Assembly: GCA_947168395.1 (NCBI GenBank)
Contig: CAMVLT010000009.1
Location: 1-64,000 of the forward strand
Source of the DNA: an uncultured Prevotellaceae bacterium
Lineage (GTDB): Bacteria > Bacteroidota > Bacteroidia > Bacteroidales > Bacteroidaceae
Reading direction: 5' to 3'
DNA: 64,000 bases
Positions 37,434 to 47,964 of the stretch are shown here, piece after piece. Numbering within the stretch: the stretch's first letter is position 1; each line of letters opens with the position of its first letter. Under the pieces are notes generated by a model. The model ran no database searches. It had not been told where the DNA came from and saw only the letters and a list, made by a program, of their open reading frames with translations. The position numbers and the translations under genes are program-made.

Positions 37434-40400
37434 ATGAAAAGGTTCCTATTCCTGCTGCTGGTATGTTTTTCTATGTATTCATATTCTCAGATACAGCGGA
37501 CAGTAACATTTGATTTTTCAAATCCTAATAGTCTTGATCCTAAGATAACGCCTCGTACAGATATGGGAGGCTATGTACTTATTAATGATGTTGTCTTTAA
37601 CAATGGCCCAATCAGAATCAATTTTGAGAAATTTGCAGCAGGAATAGGTACTCACTATTTTACCTATAATGTGGGTAATTACGCTTTGAGAATATGTGCA
37701 GGTTCACAAGCTAACTTTTCAACAACTGTTAAAGATGCAGTAATTAATTCGTTTTCTTTCTCAAGTGATACAGATGGTGGTGATATGTATCTTGTAGATA
37801 GAAGTGCTGAAGAAGAAACTGCATTTAATGAGAAGAATAAATTGTATTGGTCTCCTATCGATAATGTTGGAATCCCGAAGGTATCTCTTCGGAATGGAAA
37901 TCATGATGCTTTCATTAAGAAGATATCATTTGATGTGACTTTGCCTTCTGTAGTGCTTCAGCCTGCTTCCACCTCACTTAGAAATGGTGATGTTTTGGAG
38001 AAATTTGAGTCTTTGATGCTTACATTTGAGAAGGAAATGAATATTCAGAATGGTGCTGGTATCATTTTGAAGAATGTAGGAACAGGTGTCGAACAATCTT
38101 TGAAAGCGTCCGTTGCCGATAAAGTTGTGTCCTTGTTGCTTGATGATGCTATTACCGAAGATGGAGATTATACAATCTTTATTCCTGCTAAAGCACTAAA
38201 AGATGACGAGGGGTATGAAAATGTAGAGTTAACCTATAATTTCAAAGTATATGTTCCTCGTAACACATTTAATGATTTTGCGATAGACCCAGAACCAGGA
38301 AAGACCAATAGTCTGAATGATACCATTTTCATCAGTTATGCTGATGTTGTTAAACTTGATCCTGAAGCAAAAAGTGTAGTACTCAACAAAGATGGAAAAC
38401 CGCTTTATCAGCTTGACCTTTCTGTATCAGAAGATAAAAAGACGGTTTACTTGACCCATGGGCATGGCGATATTGTTGAAAGTGGCTTTTATACGCTGAC
38501 CGTTCCTGAGAAGACTATCCATAATGACTTCTTAGGGAATGAAGACCTTGACCGATATAATGCCAAGATTAACTTGGAATGGACAGTGGATAACACACCG
38601 ATTGATACTGAAACAATGAAGGCTGCCAAAGCTCTTTTAGCCAACACTGACTACTTGGGGTTAGGCTATCCGGCAGTCGGCAGTGAATCACGTACAAAGT
38701 TACAGGAATTGACGGTGGCAGAGGCTGTACCCTCAGATGACGAATTAATGGTGGCCATAGGTGCTTTCTATAATGAGACAAATGTCACAATGCCCACGAC
38801 TGACCAGTATTATAAGTTGGTTGGTGTCAATGCCAGCGGTAATAAGCTCTATTTAGCCTACCAGAATGGTAGCATCGTTTTGACTGCCAATGCTAAGGAG
38901 GGAGCTCCTTTCTTGGTAAGGATAATTTCAGATAATACTGTAACTTTGCAAACCCGTGATGGCAAGTATTTGCATGTATTGACTGCAAAACCAGCTACAG
39001 GTTCTGCACCCACCAATGTCTCAGATACCTATAATGCTGCAATTAATAACCTGACGTTGGCTAAGTTGAAGGTAGCTGGTATTGACAGTACTCTGACGAT
39101 GGGATTGTTTTCGTTGTCAGGTCTTTCTATCAATACTAATAACCTGATGCATTCTCAACTGAACTACGATGACAATGCTATTTCCAGCCGGGAAGGGGGG
39201 GGCTTGGCGTATGCTACAGATAATTCTTGCGCCTTTGTGCTGGAGGAGACTGACCAGTATGCCGATGTTACAGTTACTGATTTGGCAGCAACATTAACTC
39301 CTGCTGAAGTAAAGAAAAATAGTGAAAAGTTGACTTTATCTTTCACTGATGTAGAGTTGTTAACTTTGGAAAACTCATCTGCTCCTTATTTCATAGATGA
39401 TTCAGGTGCAAATGTTACAACAAGTGTATCTCAGTTGTTGACTCCTGTCAGTGGTAGCACTTCTTCATTCTCTGTAAATCTTTCAGGACTGGCTGATGGT
39501 ACATATACATTGGTAATCCCGCAGTACACCTTGTTTTATACGAAGGAAGGTAAAGTGATGACCTCTTCGGAAATAAAGAAGGTGTTTACAATTAAAGCTG
39601 AGTTAGCATTTAGCTATACTTATGAGACCTTTATATATATGCAAGAAAAACCAGCCGGTACTCCATATACAGATGTTTCACTCAATGATTTTGTGCTTTA
39701 CAATTTTAAGGGAGTTCCATATTCTGGCATGGTTGCTGATGAATCTAAGGAAGTTCGTTTGGCTTTATTCAGTAACAACAAAACTATACGCACAGGTCAT
39801 CTTGTCGCTTATCCTGAGATTAAGAAATATGCAGATGGTTATGACAATGCCGAAGGTGTGAAGTTGGTCTTTGATAAATCTATTGAAAAAGGTGAGCTTC
39901 CTAATGGTGAATATACTTACGTAATACCCGCTGGTACCATTGGTGATGCTAATTATGGCAAATACTTGAAGGGCGATAAAACTATTAAGCCAGAGGATTG
40001 CATAGTAAATGCACCTATTTATATTTCAGTTATAGTCAACAATGAAGCTGCTACTCCCAAGTATCCGTCGGATGAGTTGGTGAAGAAAGCTAAGGAGTTA
40101 TTGGCGAAGAGCGGTCTGGGCTATCCTACCACTACAAGTGCTGCACGAGTTGCTCTTCAGGAAAAGGTCAACAATTCTAAATCTGGTGAAGTTGATGACG
40201 CAATCCTTACAGCAGCCATGAAAGCTTTTTATAGAGAAACTGATGTTGTGAAGCCGACGGCGGGGAAGTATTATACTATTGCTGGTGTTGCCTCTAATGA
40301 TAAGGCTGTTTATCTGCAATATGATGGTACTAATGTTACACTTACAACAGACAAGACTAAAGCAACAGGCTTTAAGACTATTATTGATAAAAATGGTGTG

Positions 40401-43400
40401 TTTACTTTTAAGACGGGAGATGGGAAATACCTGCATACACTCGTCAACAATAACTATTCTGGTACTTCAAAAACGAATGTCACCTCTGATAGTACAATTG
40501 TAAATCGATTGTATCTAACACCTTTTGGACATGCTGACATTGCTGATGATAAATCGTTTGGCTTGTTTGGCATTTCTGGTGTTTACGATAAAAATGCAGA
40601 TGGATCAAACAAGACAGGCTGCTCATTAGTTAATGTCGCTACGACTGCAATAGAGGCTCCATCTGATGCGCGTGATTATTTCACTGAGGCAAAGACCAAT
40701 GCCTTTCGTTTTGCCGAGATTGATAAGGCGAAGATTCCTGCTCCCGCTGTGAAGTACACTTTGACGCCTGCCAATAAGGCTGAATTGCTGTCGCTGAAGC
40801 AGGTGATGGTGACCTTCAGCTATCCGGCTGAGGTGACGATTGCCGACAAGTCGAAGGTGACGCTGAAGGATGCTTCCGGCAAGGCTGTTGCCATTAGTGG
40901 CGTGGCTCTGGCTTCCGGCTCTAAGAACAAGGTGAACATCACGTTTGCTGAGTTGGCTTCTGGCACATATACGTTGACGGCTGCTGAGGGTGCCTTTACC
41001 TATACCTTCGCCGAGGCTAAGAAGAACGTACCCGCTATTACGGCTACCTATACTGTTCCTGCCAAGCCTGAGCTGAAATATACTCTCTCACCGGCTTCCG
41101 GTACGGAGCACGAGGCCCTGTCGAGTGTGACGCTGACTATCAGCAGTCCTACTGGCGCGACGCTGAAGGATGCTTCCAAGGTAACGTTGGTGGATGCCAA
41201 CAAGCAGGCTGTAGCCGTACAGGTGAAGGCTACCGACAAGGCCGGTGTGTTCAATATCACCTTTAACAAGTTAGCTGTAGGCACCTATACGTTGACCGCC
41301 GCCCAGGGTGCTTTCGTATATACCTTGGCGAATACCGAATTGCAAGTTGGTGCTATCACTGCTACCTATACGGTGAAAGCTGCTCCCAAGGTGACGTGGG
41401 CTGTTAAGCCTGTTTCTGGTACTATGTATGAGGCCGGAAAGCTGAGCAGTGTGGAATTGTCTTTTACCAGTTCTAAGCCTGTTATCTTGGCTGACAAGAA
41501 CAAGGTGACGCTGACGGATGGTGAGGGTAAGACTGTTACCATCAATAGCGTAGATGGCAAGGACAACAAGTTTACTGTAGCATTCGATGCCCTTTCTGTC
41601 GGCACCTATACCTTGAAGGCTGCAAAGGGTGCATTCACCTATCAGTGGGGCGGCGAAACTGTGCAGGTGGACGAAATTATTGCTACTTACACCGTGGATG
41701 CACGGCCTGATGTGAAACTTGCAATTTATCCAGACGCTGGTTCCAAGTTTGAAGTACTGCCATACATCAAGTTGACATTCACCAGTGAGAAGCAGATTGC
41801 TTTGATTGACAGGTCGAAGATAAAATTGGTAGGAATGGGCAGCACCGTTATAGAGCCAAAGAACGTAGAAAATGAGGGCAATGTGTATACAATTACGTTT
41901 GATGACTTGTCCTCTGGCCTCTATACATTCACCGTTGAGAAAGGTGCTTTCGCATATCAATTTATGGGTGAAAATGTTGAGGTTGAGGGTACATCGACCA
42001 TGTTTACTATTTTGCCAAAGCCCCAGATAACATGGACATCAATTCCTGAGCCGGAAACTCCTCTGATGTCACTCAATAACGTGACTTTGACCTTCAATGC
42101 TGACCGTACGCTGTCTTTGGCCGATAAGAGTAAGGTGACATTGGCCGATGAGGCTGGTAATGCCATCGCTTTGACTGATGTTGTTATGGATAAGAAGGTC
42201 TGCTCCATCACGTTTGATGAGATTACCACTCCAGGCACTTACACACTGACCGCTGCTTTGGGCGCCTTTACCTACCAGTTCGGAGACAAGCCCACTCCTG
42301 TGGAGGCTATTACTGCCACCTACATAGTGCAGCCAGTCCGTCCGTCGGATATGACTCTAAATGATGCCAAGCAATTGTTGGACAATATAGGAATAGGTTA
42401 TCCCACAGCTGACTGTAAGTCTCGCAAGACGTTGGCTCAGTTGGTCAAGGGTGGCGTTGGATCCGATGAGGACTTCCAGAAGGCTATGGATGCTTTCGTA
42501 GATGAAACGGATGTAGAAATGCCTGCTGCCGATAAGTATTATCGTATCGTAGCTATCAGGGCAGCCAAGGATACTGCTTACGTCAGCTACGACGAGGAAG
42601 CTGCTTCTCTCATCGACGCTGAGACCGAGGCCACACCGTTGAAGCTGACGGCAGGTGATGACGGCAAGTATGTGATGACCACTGCCGACGGCAAGCAACA
42701 GGTCGTTGTTGTCATTATTAAGAAGGTGAATGCAGAGAATAGGAAAGATGCCTTCGGCCTGTTCAGCATCAGCGGCTTTGACGACCTGAAAGCCATCGGC
42801 TTCACGTTTGCTGAGGTTGATAAGGCTGACATTCCTGTACCTGAAGTTGCCTATATTGTGACTCCTGAAAGCGGTGCTGTACTTGAGGTGCTGGATACTG
42901 TGACGGTCTCGTTTACTGGCTATGACGACATTGCGCTTGTTGACAAGACCAAGTTCACGTTGGTGAATGCCTCGAACGAGGAGGTTGAGCTGAAGAGTAT
43001 AGAACCTGTTGAGGGGTCTAATAAGTACGTCATAACAATCGGCATGGATGAGCCCGGCACATATACCCTGACTATCGATAAGGGGGCATTTAGCTTCGAC
43101 TATGCAGACTTGACGCATCAGGTAGATGCTATCACTGCTACCTATAAGGTGGCTGAACCTCGTCCGTCGGAGGTTGTTCTGGCTGAAGCAACAGAACTGC
43201 TGAAGAACGTTGGCCTTGGTTATCCTACCGCCGAGAGTGATGCTCGCAAGGCACTGAGTGAGTTGGTGGAGAAGGGTCGCGGCACGGACGATGTGTTTAC
43301 CAAAGCGATGGATGATTTCTACGCTGAGACGAACGTAGTGATGCCTGCCGTTGATAAGTATTACCATATTGTTGCCATCACGGCAGCTAATGATACGGCC

Positions 43401-45464
43401 TACGTCAATCAGGAGGGTAGCCTCACGGGACTCGTCACCAGTGAAGCCGAGGCCACGCCGCTGAAGCTGACTAAGAGTGACGAGGATGGTTACGTATTGA
43501 CCACTGCTGACGGCCAGTGGCAGCTGAACGTGTCCATCAGCAAGAAGGCGAATGCCGAGGATGCGAAGAGCGTATTCGGCCTGTTCAGTATCGATCCGTT
43601 CGATAAGATAAAGGCTATCGGTTTCACGTTTGCTGAGGTTGACAAGGCTGACATCCCCGTGCCGCAGATAGAGTTTGCTCTGACACCGAAGAGTGGAACG
43701 GACTTTGAGGTGCTCGACTCTTTAACGCTTACGTTCACAGGTTATGAAAAGATAGATCTGACTGATGGCTCGAAGGTATACTTGAAGGGTGACACGATAG
43801 TCAAGCCAGCAAGCATTGAGCTGGCAAAAGATAGCCAGAGTCAGTATATTATTCGCTTCGATGCTTTTGACGTGCCGGGAAGCTATGAATTGGCCATTGA
43901 AAAGGGCGCTTTCACCTTTGATTATGCTGATATAGTCCATCAGATTGATGCCATTACTGCTACGTACGTGGTAAAGGAGCCCGTTCCGAGTGATTCTATT
44001 TTGGCTGCAGCCAAGGAGTTGCTAAAGCTGTCGGGTGTTGGATATCCTGCTGTTGGCAGTGAGAGCCGCGTGGCTTTGGATTCGCTGATTAACAGTGGTA
44101 AGGGCAAAGACGAGGTGTTCGAGGCTGCTATGGCTGCCTTCATCGCTGAGACCGATGTGGAACAGCCTGCCGACGGCAAATACTACCGCGTGACCGCTGT
44201 TAATTCGAAGGGTGCGGAAGGCTTCGTGACCTACGAGAAGGGTGGTGTCGGCCTGACCGCTGATGCCGAGAACCTGACGGTAGGTGTGTTCCGTGTCAAT
44301 GCCAATGTAGACGGCACACTGACGCTTTCTACCTTCGATAGTCAGTATGAGTGTGATGTGAAGCCTGTCCGTCTGTCCGTCGAGAGTGCCAGTGCAGAGG
44401 AAACCTTCGGGCTGTTCAGCCTCTACGGTACGCTGGGAGCAGAAGAGAATGCCTATGCTCGTGCCAATATCAAGGATAACGAATGGAAATTTAACACAGA
44501 CTCCAATTTGGACGAGTACTTAGGGCTGATGCTTAGTGAAAAGATGACCACCGCGTTCCGCTTTACGGAAGTAGCAGAAGAAGATCTGGTTATTCCTGAA
44601 GCCACGTTGACGTGTATTCCTGGTGAAGGTTCTGTAGAAAAACTCGAAGAGGTGATCCTCATGTTTGATGTTCCGTTCCCTGTGACGCTGAAGGATTGGA
44701 ACTTGATTAGCCTGAGGGCCCAGGATGGCAGCGAAGTGCCTATAGTCGCCCAGAAGACCAGCTCGAATGCCTGCAAAATGACGTTAATCAATGTGGTAGC
44801 CGGTACTTACACGTTGGAGATTGCCGACGGCGCGTTCACTTACGGATTCTTTGACAAGGAAATTCCTGTGAAGGCCACCAGCAGGACATTCAAGGTGCTT
44901 GTGGGTGCCGACTTTACTTACGATTTCAATGTCGGCGATATGGCCTGCCAGTTGGACGGCGAGAAGGAACGGGAATATTTCATGGACACTGCCCTGAGCA
45001 CCCTGACAGTAGGCTTCAAGGACGCTGTGACAGTGAATCCCGACAAGACCGTCTTTGTGGTAGATGAAGACGGTGTGACGATGGTTACTGGCCACTTGGA
45101 GCCTGCCGAGGATGAGGAGAACGTGTACAAGCTTGTACTTGACACTCCGATTGCTGAGGGCACGCTGACGGCAGGTACGTACACCTTTGTTTTCGAGGAA
45201 GGTATGTTCGGCGATGACAACTATGCCAGTTATCTGGCTTCCCCGTATCTTGTACTGATGGCTGACTGCCACGTCAGCAAGGAGCTGAAGCCGTTCAGCG
45301 TGAAGGTTGATAATGAGAAAGCCCAGATACCTGTAGGCATCCTCGAATTGATGAATGGTGAATTGTCGAATGTTAAATGGTACGACCTCAACGGCCGCCG
45401 CGTTGTCGGCAAACCGCAGAAGGGTCGCGTCTACATTGTCAACGGCAAGAAAGTAACCTATTAA
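37434..45464 (+). CDS. Giant secreted repeat protein (2676 aa)
   Basis: Signal peptide MKRFLFLLLVCFSMYSYSQ. Two repeating modules are visible. Module A (five copies, starting near residues 395, 882, 1641, 1910 and 2185) begins with helices and a G-x-GYP motif (LLKNVGLGYPTAES), then an acidic AFxxETDV-MPAxxKYY segment and a beta part ending FGLFSxxGF. Module B (~100 residues, at least eight copies from about residue 1102) is Ig-like and ends GTYTLTAAxGAFTY...ITATYTV. The C-terminus, VKWYDLNGRRVVGKPQKG then IVNGKK, resembles the terminal sorting/anchoring motif of many Prevotella secreted proteins. The first ~1100 codons are distinctly more AT-rich than the rest. The next gene starts on the very next base. 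Function unknown; surface adhesin-like. Confidence 0.85.
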   Translation: MKRFLFLLLVCFSMYSYSQIQRTVTFDFSNPNSLDPKITPRTDMGGYVLINDVVFNNGPIRINFEKFAAGIGTHYFTYNVGNYALRICAGSQANFSTTVKDAVINSFSFSSDTDGGDMYLVDRSAEEETAFNEKNKLYWSPIDNVGIPKVSLRNGNHDAFIKKISFDVTLPSVVLQPASTSLRNGDVLEKFESLMLTFEKEMNIQNGAGIILKNVGTGVEQSLKASVADKVVSLLLDDAITEDGDYTIFIPAKALKDDEGYENVELTYNFKVYVPRNTFNDFAIDPEPGKTNSLNDTIFISYADVVKLDPEAKSVVLNKDGKPLYQLDLSVSEDKKTVYLTHGHGDIVESGFYTLTVPEKTIHNDFLGNEDLDRYNAKINLEWTVDNTPIDTETMKAAKALLANTDYLGLGYPAVGSESRTKLQELTVAEAVPSDDELMVAIGAFYNETNVTMPTTDQYYKLVGVNASGNKLYLAYQNGSIVLTANAKEGAPFLVRIISDNTVTLQTRDGKYLHVLTAKPATGSAPTNVSDTYNAAINNLTLAKLKVAGIDSTLTMGLFSLSGLSINTNNLMHSQLNYDDNAISSREGGGLAYATDNSCAFVLEETDQYADVTVTDLAATLTPAEVKKNSEKLTLSFTDVELLTLENSSAPYFIDDSGANVTTSVSQLLTPVSGSTSSFSVNLSGLADGTYTLVIPQYTLFYTKEGKVMTSSEIKKVFTIKAELAFSYTYETFIYMQEKPAGTPYTDVSLNDFVLYNFKGVPYSGMVADESKEVRLALFSNNKTIRTGHLVAYPEIKKYADGYDNAEGVKLVFDKSIEKGELPNGEYTYVIPAGTIGDANYGKYLKGDKTIKPEDCIVNAPIYISVIVNNEAATPKYPSDELVKKAKELLAKSGLGYPTTTSAARVALQEKVNNSKSGEVDDAILTAAMKAFYRETDVVKPTAGKYYTIAGVASNDKAVYLQYDGTNVTLTTDKTKATGFKTIIDKNGVFTFKTGDGKYLHTLVNNNYSGTSKTNVTSDSTIVNRLYLTPFGHADIADDKSFGLFGISGVYDKNADGSNKTGCSLVNVATTAIEAPSDARDYFTEAKTNAFRFAEIDKAKIPAPAVKYTLTPANKAELLSLKQVMVTFSYPAEVTIADKSKVTLKDASGKAVAISGVALASGSKNKVNITFAELASGTYTLTAAEGAFTYTFAEAKKNVPAITATYTVPAKPELKYTLSPASGTEHEALSSVTLTISSPTGATLKDASKVTLVDANKQAVAVQVKATDKAGVFNITFNKLAVGTYTLTAAQGAFVYTLANTELQVGAITATYTVKAAPKVTWAVKPVSGTMYEAGKLSSVELSFTSSKPVILADKNKVTLTDGEGKTVTINSVDGKDNKFTVAFDALSVGTYTLKAAKGAFTYQWGGETVQVDEIIATYTVDARPDVKLAIYPDAGSKFEVLPYIKLTFTSEKQIALIDRSKIKLVGMGSTVIEPKNVENEGNVYTITFDDLSSGLYTFTVEKGAFAYQFMGENVEVEGTSTMFTILPKPQITWTSIPEPETPLMSLNNVTLTFNADRTLSLADKSKVTLADEAGNAIALTDVVMDKKVCSITFDEITTPGTYTLTAALGAFTYQFGDKPTPVEAITATYIVQPVRPSDMTLNDAKQLLDNIGIGYPTADCKSRKTLAQLVKGGVGSDEDFQKAMDAFVDETDVEMPAADKYYRIVAIRAAKDTAYVSYDEEAASLIDAETEATPLKLTAGDDGKYVMTTADGKQQVVVVIIKKVNAENRKDAFGLFSISGFDDLKAIGFTFAEVDKADIPVPEVAYIVTPESGAVLEVLDTVTVSFTGYDDIALVDKTKFTLVNASNEEVELKSIEPVEGSNKYVITIGMDEPGTYTLTIDKGAFSFDYADLTHQVDAITATYKVAEPRPSEVVLAEATELLKNVGLGYPTAESDARKALSELVEKGRGTDDVFTKAMDDFYAETNVVMPAVDKYYHIVAITAANDTAYVNQEGSLTGLVTSEAEATPLKLTKSDEDGYVLTTADGQWQLNVSISKKANAEDAKSVFGLFSIDPFDKIKAIGFTFAEVDKADIPVPQIEFALTPKSGTDFEVLDSLTLTFTGYEKIDLTDGSKVYLKGDTIVKPASIELAKDSQSQYIIRFDAFDVPGSYELAIEKGAFTFDYADIVHQIDAITATYVVKEPVPSDSILAAAKELLKLSGVGYPAVGSESRVALDSLINSGKGKDEVFEAAMAAFIAETDVEQPADGKYYRVTAVNSKGAEGFVTYEKGGVGLTADAENLTVGVFRVNANVDGTLTLSTFDSQYECDVKPVRLSVESASAEETFGLFSLYGTLGAEENAYARANIKDNEWKFNTDSNLDEYLGLMLSEKMTTAFRFTEVAEEDLVIPEATLTCIPGEGSVEKLEEVILMFDVPFPVTLKDWNLISLRAQDGSEVPIVAQKTSSNACKMTLINVVAGTYTLEIADGAFTYGFFDKEIPVKATSRTFKVLVGADFTYDFNVGDMACQLDGEKEREYFMDTALSTLTVGFKDAVTVNPDKTVFVVDEDGVTMVTGHLEPAEDEENVYKLVLDTPIAEGTLTAGTYTFVFEEGMFGDDNYASYLASPYLVLMADCHVSKELKPFSVKVDNEKAQIPVGILELMNGELSNVKWYDLNGRRVVGKPQKGRVYIVNGKKVTY

Positions 45465-47879
45465 GTGAGGTTTAGACTATTCGTAATCGTACTGGCCTTG
45501 CTCTCAGCCGTGGGGCTTCAGGCGGGCAAGCGGACAAAGGACGAAATGAAAGCCGCCGCACTTGGTGTGTTGTCACAGAACAGCGCATCGAGGGCGGCTT
45601 CTCACACAGATCTCACAGATTCCACAGAAATGGCTACTGGCCAATTGACAGAGTATTACTCAAGTGAGCAGCTCTCTGTCATTGGTAGTGACGACTTGGG
45701 GTTTGCCGTGGTGACAGCCGACGACCACGCCCGTCCGGTGATAGGCTACTCCGCCACTCCGTTTGCCGAGACTATGCCCGATGGCTTCAAGTGGTGGCTC
45801 GAAAAAGCCGAAGTAGCCCTTTCAGTCCAACGGTCAATAGTCAATGGTCAATGGTCAACGGTTGGTCCCCTGATGACTACGAAGTGGGGGCAGGAATATC
45901 CTTACAATGCGAAGGTGCGCTACCTCATTGGCGACAAAACTTACCAGTTTATGACAGGCTGCGTGGCCACGGCTATGGCGCAGGTCATGCACTATCATCG
46001 TTTTCCACGACGGGGGCATGGCTCCATCCGCTATGTCCTGTACAACTACCAGACGTGGATGTCCCATGCTTTCAAAGAGGTCTACGACTGGAGTGCGATG
46101 GCTGACGAGTATTCCTATCAGTCAGCGGGTGGCCTTGACGATGCGGCGAAAGCCGTGGCGGTCCTGATGCAAGACTGCGGCATGGCGGTGAAGATGAACT
46201 ACGACATTGCGGTGAGTCTTGCCAACACCGATGACATTGCACCAGCTCTGACAGAATTCTTCTCCTACGACGAGTCGGGCACCCGTCAGGTTCACCGTGC
46301 CGACTATTCTCATGAGGAATGGATGCAGCTGATATACGACGAACTCAGCGCGGGGCGGCCTGTTATCTATAGTGGTATCAACCGCAGCAACCCCGATAAG
46401 ACCTACGGCCATACCTTCGTCGTCCACGGTTGCGATGCCGATGGCTTGGTCTGTGTCAACTGGGGCTGGCGAGGACAGCATGACGGCTTTTTTGATATCG
46501 ACCTGCTAAGTGCCAACGGCAGCTCTTTCAATGACGATCAGGACATGATTCTCGTGAAGCCCGGCACCCGCGACCAGTGTGCTGTGAAGGTCATTGCTAC
46601 GGGTGCCGGCAAGGTTCATCTCGGTGATGTCACCAATGCTGTGTCCGATACAACCAAGGTCTATAAGGTTGACGAGGGAGCATCGGTGACGCTGACCGCC
46701 ATTCCTGACGACGGCTGGAGGATATCTCATGTATTTGTGGGGCATGATGAGGTCATGGCTCAAGTGAAGGATGGCCAGTACACGTTTGAAAGCGTGGACG
46801 ACAATGTGACGGTGAGCGTCACCTTCGAAAAGATTCCTATTCAGTATTGTGCGTTGAGGATTACGGCAGGTGGCGAAGGAAGTGTCGTTTGCGACAGCAT
46901 CGAGGTCAGAAATGCTGCGAATGCCTTTAAGGTGGAGAAAGGCAATGCTGTCCAACTGGTTGTAACTCCCGATGAGGGTTGGCAAATACATAGCGTGACC
47001 ATCAACGGCAATGAGGTTTTGGATGAGCCGGGATATGACAGTTGTACCATCAAGACGACCGTCGCTACAGATGTCGTTGTCGCCGTCAAGTTTACCAAGA
47101 GAGTGTATCATCTGACATATTGGGTAGACGGAGCGGTCTATCGCAGGTATGAGGTGGAATACGGTGCTCCTATTGTTCCGGAAAATGTGCCCACAAAAGA
47201 AGGCTACACCTTTGGCGGGTGGGGCGACATACCGTCGAACATGCCTGCTGGAAATGTCAACGTCAGCGGATCATTTACGGTTAATCAGTACCTTCTGACC
47301 TTCCAGGTGGACGGGGAGGAGTGTGAGACCTTTGAAGTGGATTACGGCTCTGTCATCATCCCGCTGGCTGAACCAGTAAAAGAAGGCTATACGTTCTCTG
47401 GCTGGAATGGAATGCCTGAGACGATGCCAGCCCATGACGTTATAGTCGCAGGGCGTTTCACGGTCAATACCTATGAGATTACCTACATGGTTGACGGCAC
47501 GCTGTTCTTGACTGATTCCCTGGCTTACCAGTCGCCCATACCGCTGCCCAGCGTACCTGAACGGAGTGGTTACGACTTTGAGTGGGATGAACATCCTGAG
47601 ACGATGCCAGCTCACGACGTGACCATTGTTGGTATATATACCGTAGAGACATCAGTTGCTTCGTCCCAGGTAGAACCTGCCTTCAAGATGACAAACGGCA
47701 CGCTGTACCTTTCCGGCCTTCAGCCGGACGAGCACGTCACCCTCTACACCCTCTCGGGAAAGTGCCTGCTGACTGCCCGAGCCACCACGCAGGGGAACCT
47801 TTCCATGTCCCTCTCCCAGCTACCTTCCGCCCTTTACATCATCAGGACAGCCCGCCAGGCCTTCGAGATTGCGAGGTAA
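45465..47879 (+). CDS. C10 family cysteine protease (streptopain-like) with InlB-type repeats
   Basis: 804 residues from a GTG that directly follows the TAA of the giant gene. Signal peptide MRFRLFVIVLALLSAVGLQA, then a prodomain, then the C10 catalytic domain: Cys in MTGCVATAMAQVMHYH (C166) and His in YGHTFVVHG (H316), with VNWGWRGQHDGFF behind. Residues ~370-545 are two divergent InlB B-repeat-like domains, then three Listeria-Bacteroides repeats (EGYTFGGWGDIPSNMPA, EGYTFSGWNGMPETMPAHD and a third). The C-terminus resembles a sorting motif (LYTLSGKCLLTA...). Two odd patches are made of short repeats: HTDLTDSTEM (9-bp units) in the prodomain and QRSIVNGQWSTVG (7-bp units) just before the mature protease. 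Family members activate themselves by cleaving the prodomain. Confidence 0.9.
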   Translation: MRFRLFVIVLALLSAVGLQAGKRTKDEMKAAALGVLSQNSASRAASHTDLTDSTEMATGQLTEYYSSEQLSVIGSDDLGFAVVTADDHARPVIGYSATPFAETMPDGFKWWLEKAEVALSVQRSIVNGQWSTVGPLMTTKWGQEYPYNAKVRYLIGDKTYQFMTGCVATAMAQVMHYHRFPRRGHGSIRYVLYNYQTWMSHAFKEVYDWSAMADEYSYQSAGGLDDAAKAVAVLMQDCGMAVKMNYDIAVSLANTDDIAPALTEFFSYDESGTRQVHRADYSHEEWMQLIYDELSAGRPVIYSGINRSNPDKTYGHTFVVHGCDADGLVCVNWGWRGQHDGFFDIDLLSANGSSFNDDQDMILVKPGTRDQCAVKVIATGAGKVHLGDVTNAVSDTTKVYKVDEGASVTLTAIPDDGWRISHVFVGHDEVMAQVKDGQYTFESVDDNVTVSVTFEKIPIQYCALRITAGGEGSVVCDSIEVRNAANAFKVEKGNAVQLVVTPDEGWQIHSVTINGNEVLDEPGYDSCTIKTTVATDVVVAVKFTKRVYHLTYWVDGAVYRRYEVEYGAPIVPENVPTKEGYTFGGWGDIPSNMPAGNVNVSGSFTVNQYLLTFQVDGEECETFEVDYGSVIIPLAEPVKEGYTFSGWNGMPETMPAHDVIVAGRFTVNTYEITYMVDGTLFLTDSLAYQSPIPLPSVPERSGYDFEWDEHPETMPAHDVTIVGIYTVETSVASSQVEPAFKMTNGTLYLSGLQPDEHVTLYTLSGKCLLTARATTQGNLSMSLSQLPSALYIIRTARQAFEIAR
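45602..45628 (+). repeat. 9-bp repeats in the C10 prodomain
   Basis: TCACACAGA, TCTCACAGA and TTCCACAGA occur in tandem and encode SHTDLTDSTE. Confidence 0.7.
45834..45861 (+). repeat. TCAATGG heptamer repeats in the C10 gene
   Basis: TCAATAG, TCAATGG, TCAATGG, TCAACGG in tandem, read in frame as SIVNGQWSTV at the boundary between prodomain and protease. Confidence 0.85.
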
Positions 47880-47964
47880 GCATTCGTGGAAATACGCTGG
47901 GCGTAAAGTTCGATGCCAGCACACGTGTACCGGTGGAATGGGTGATAGATGAGGGTAACCCCAG

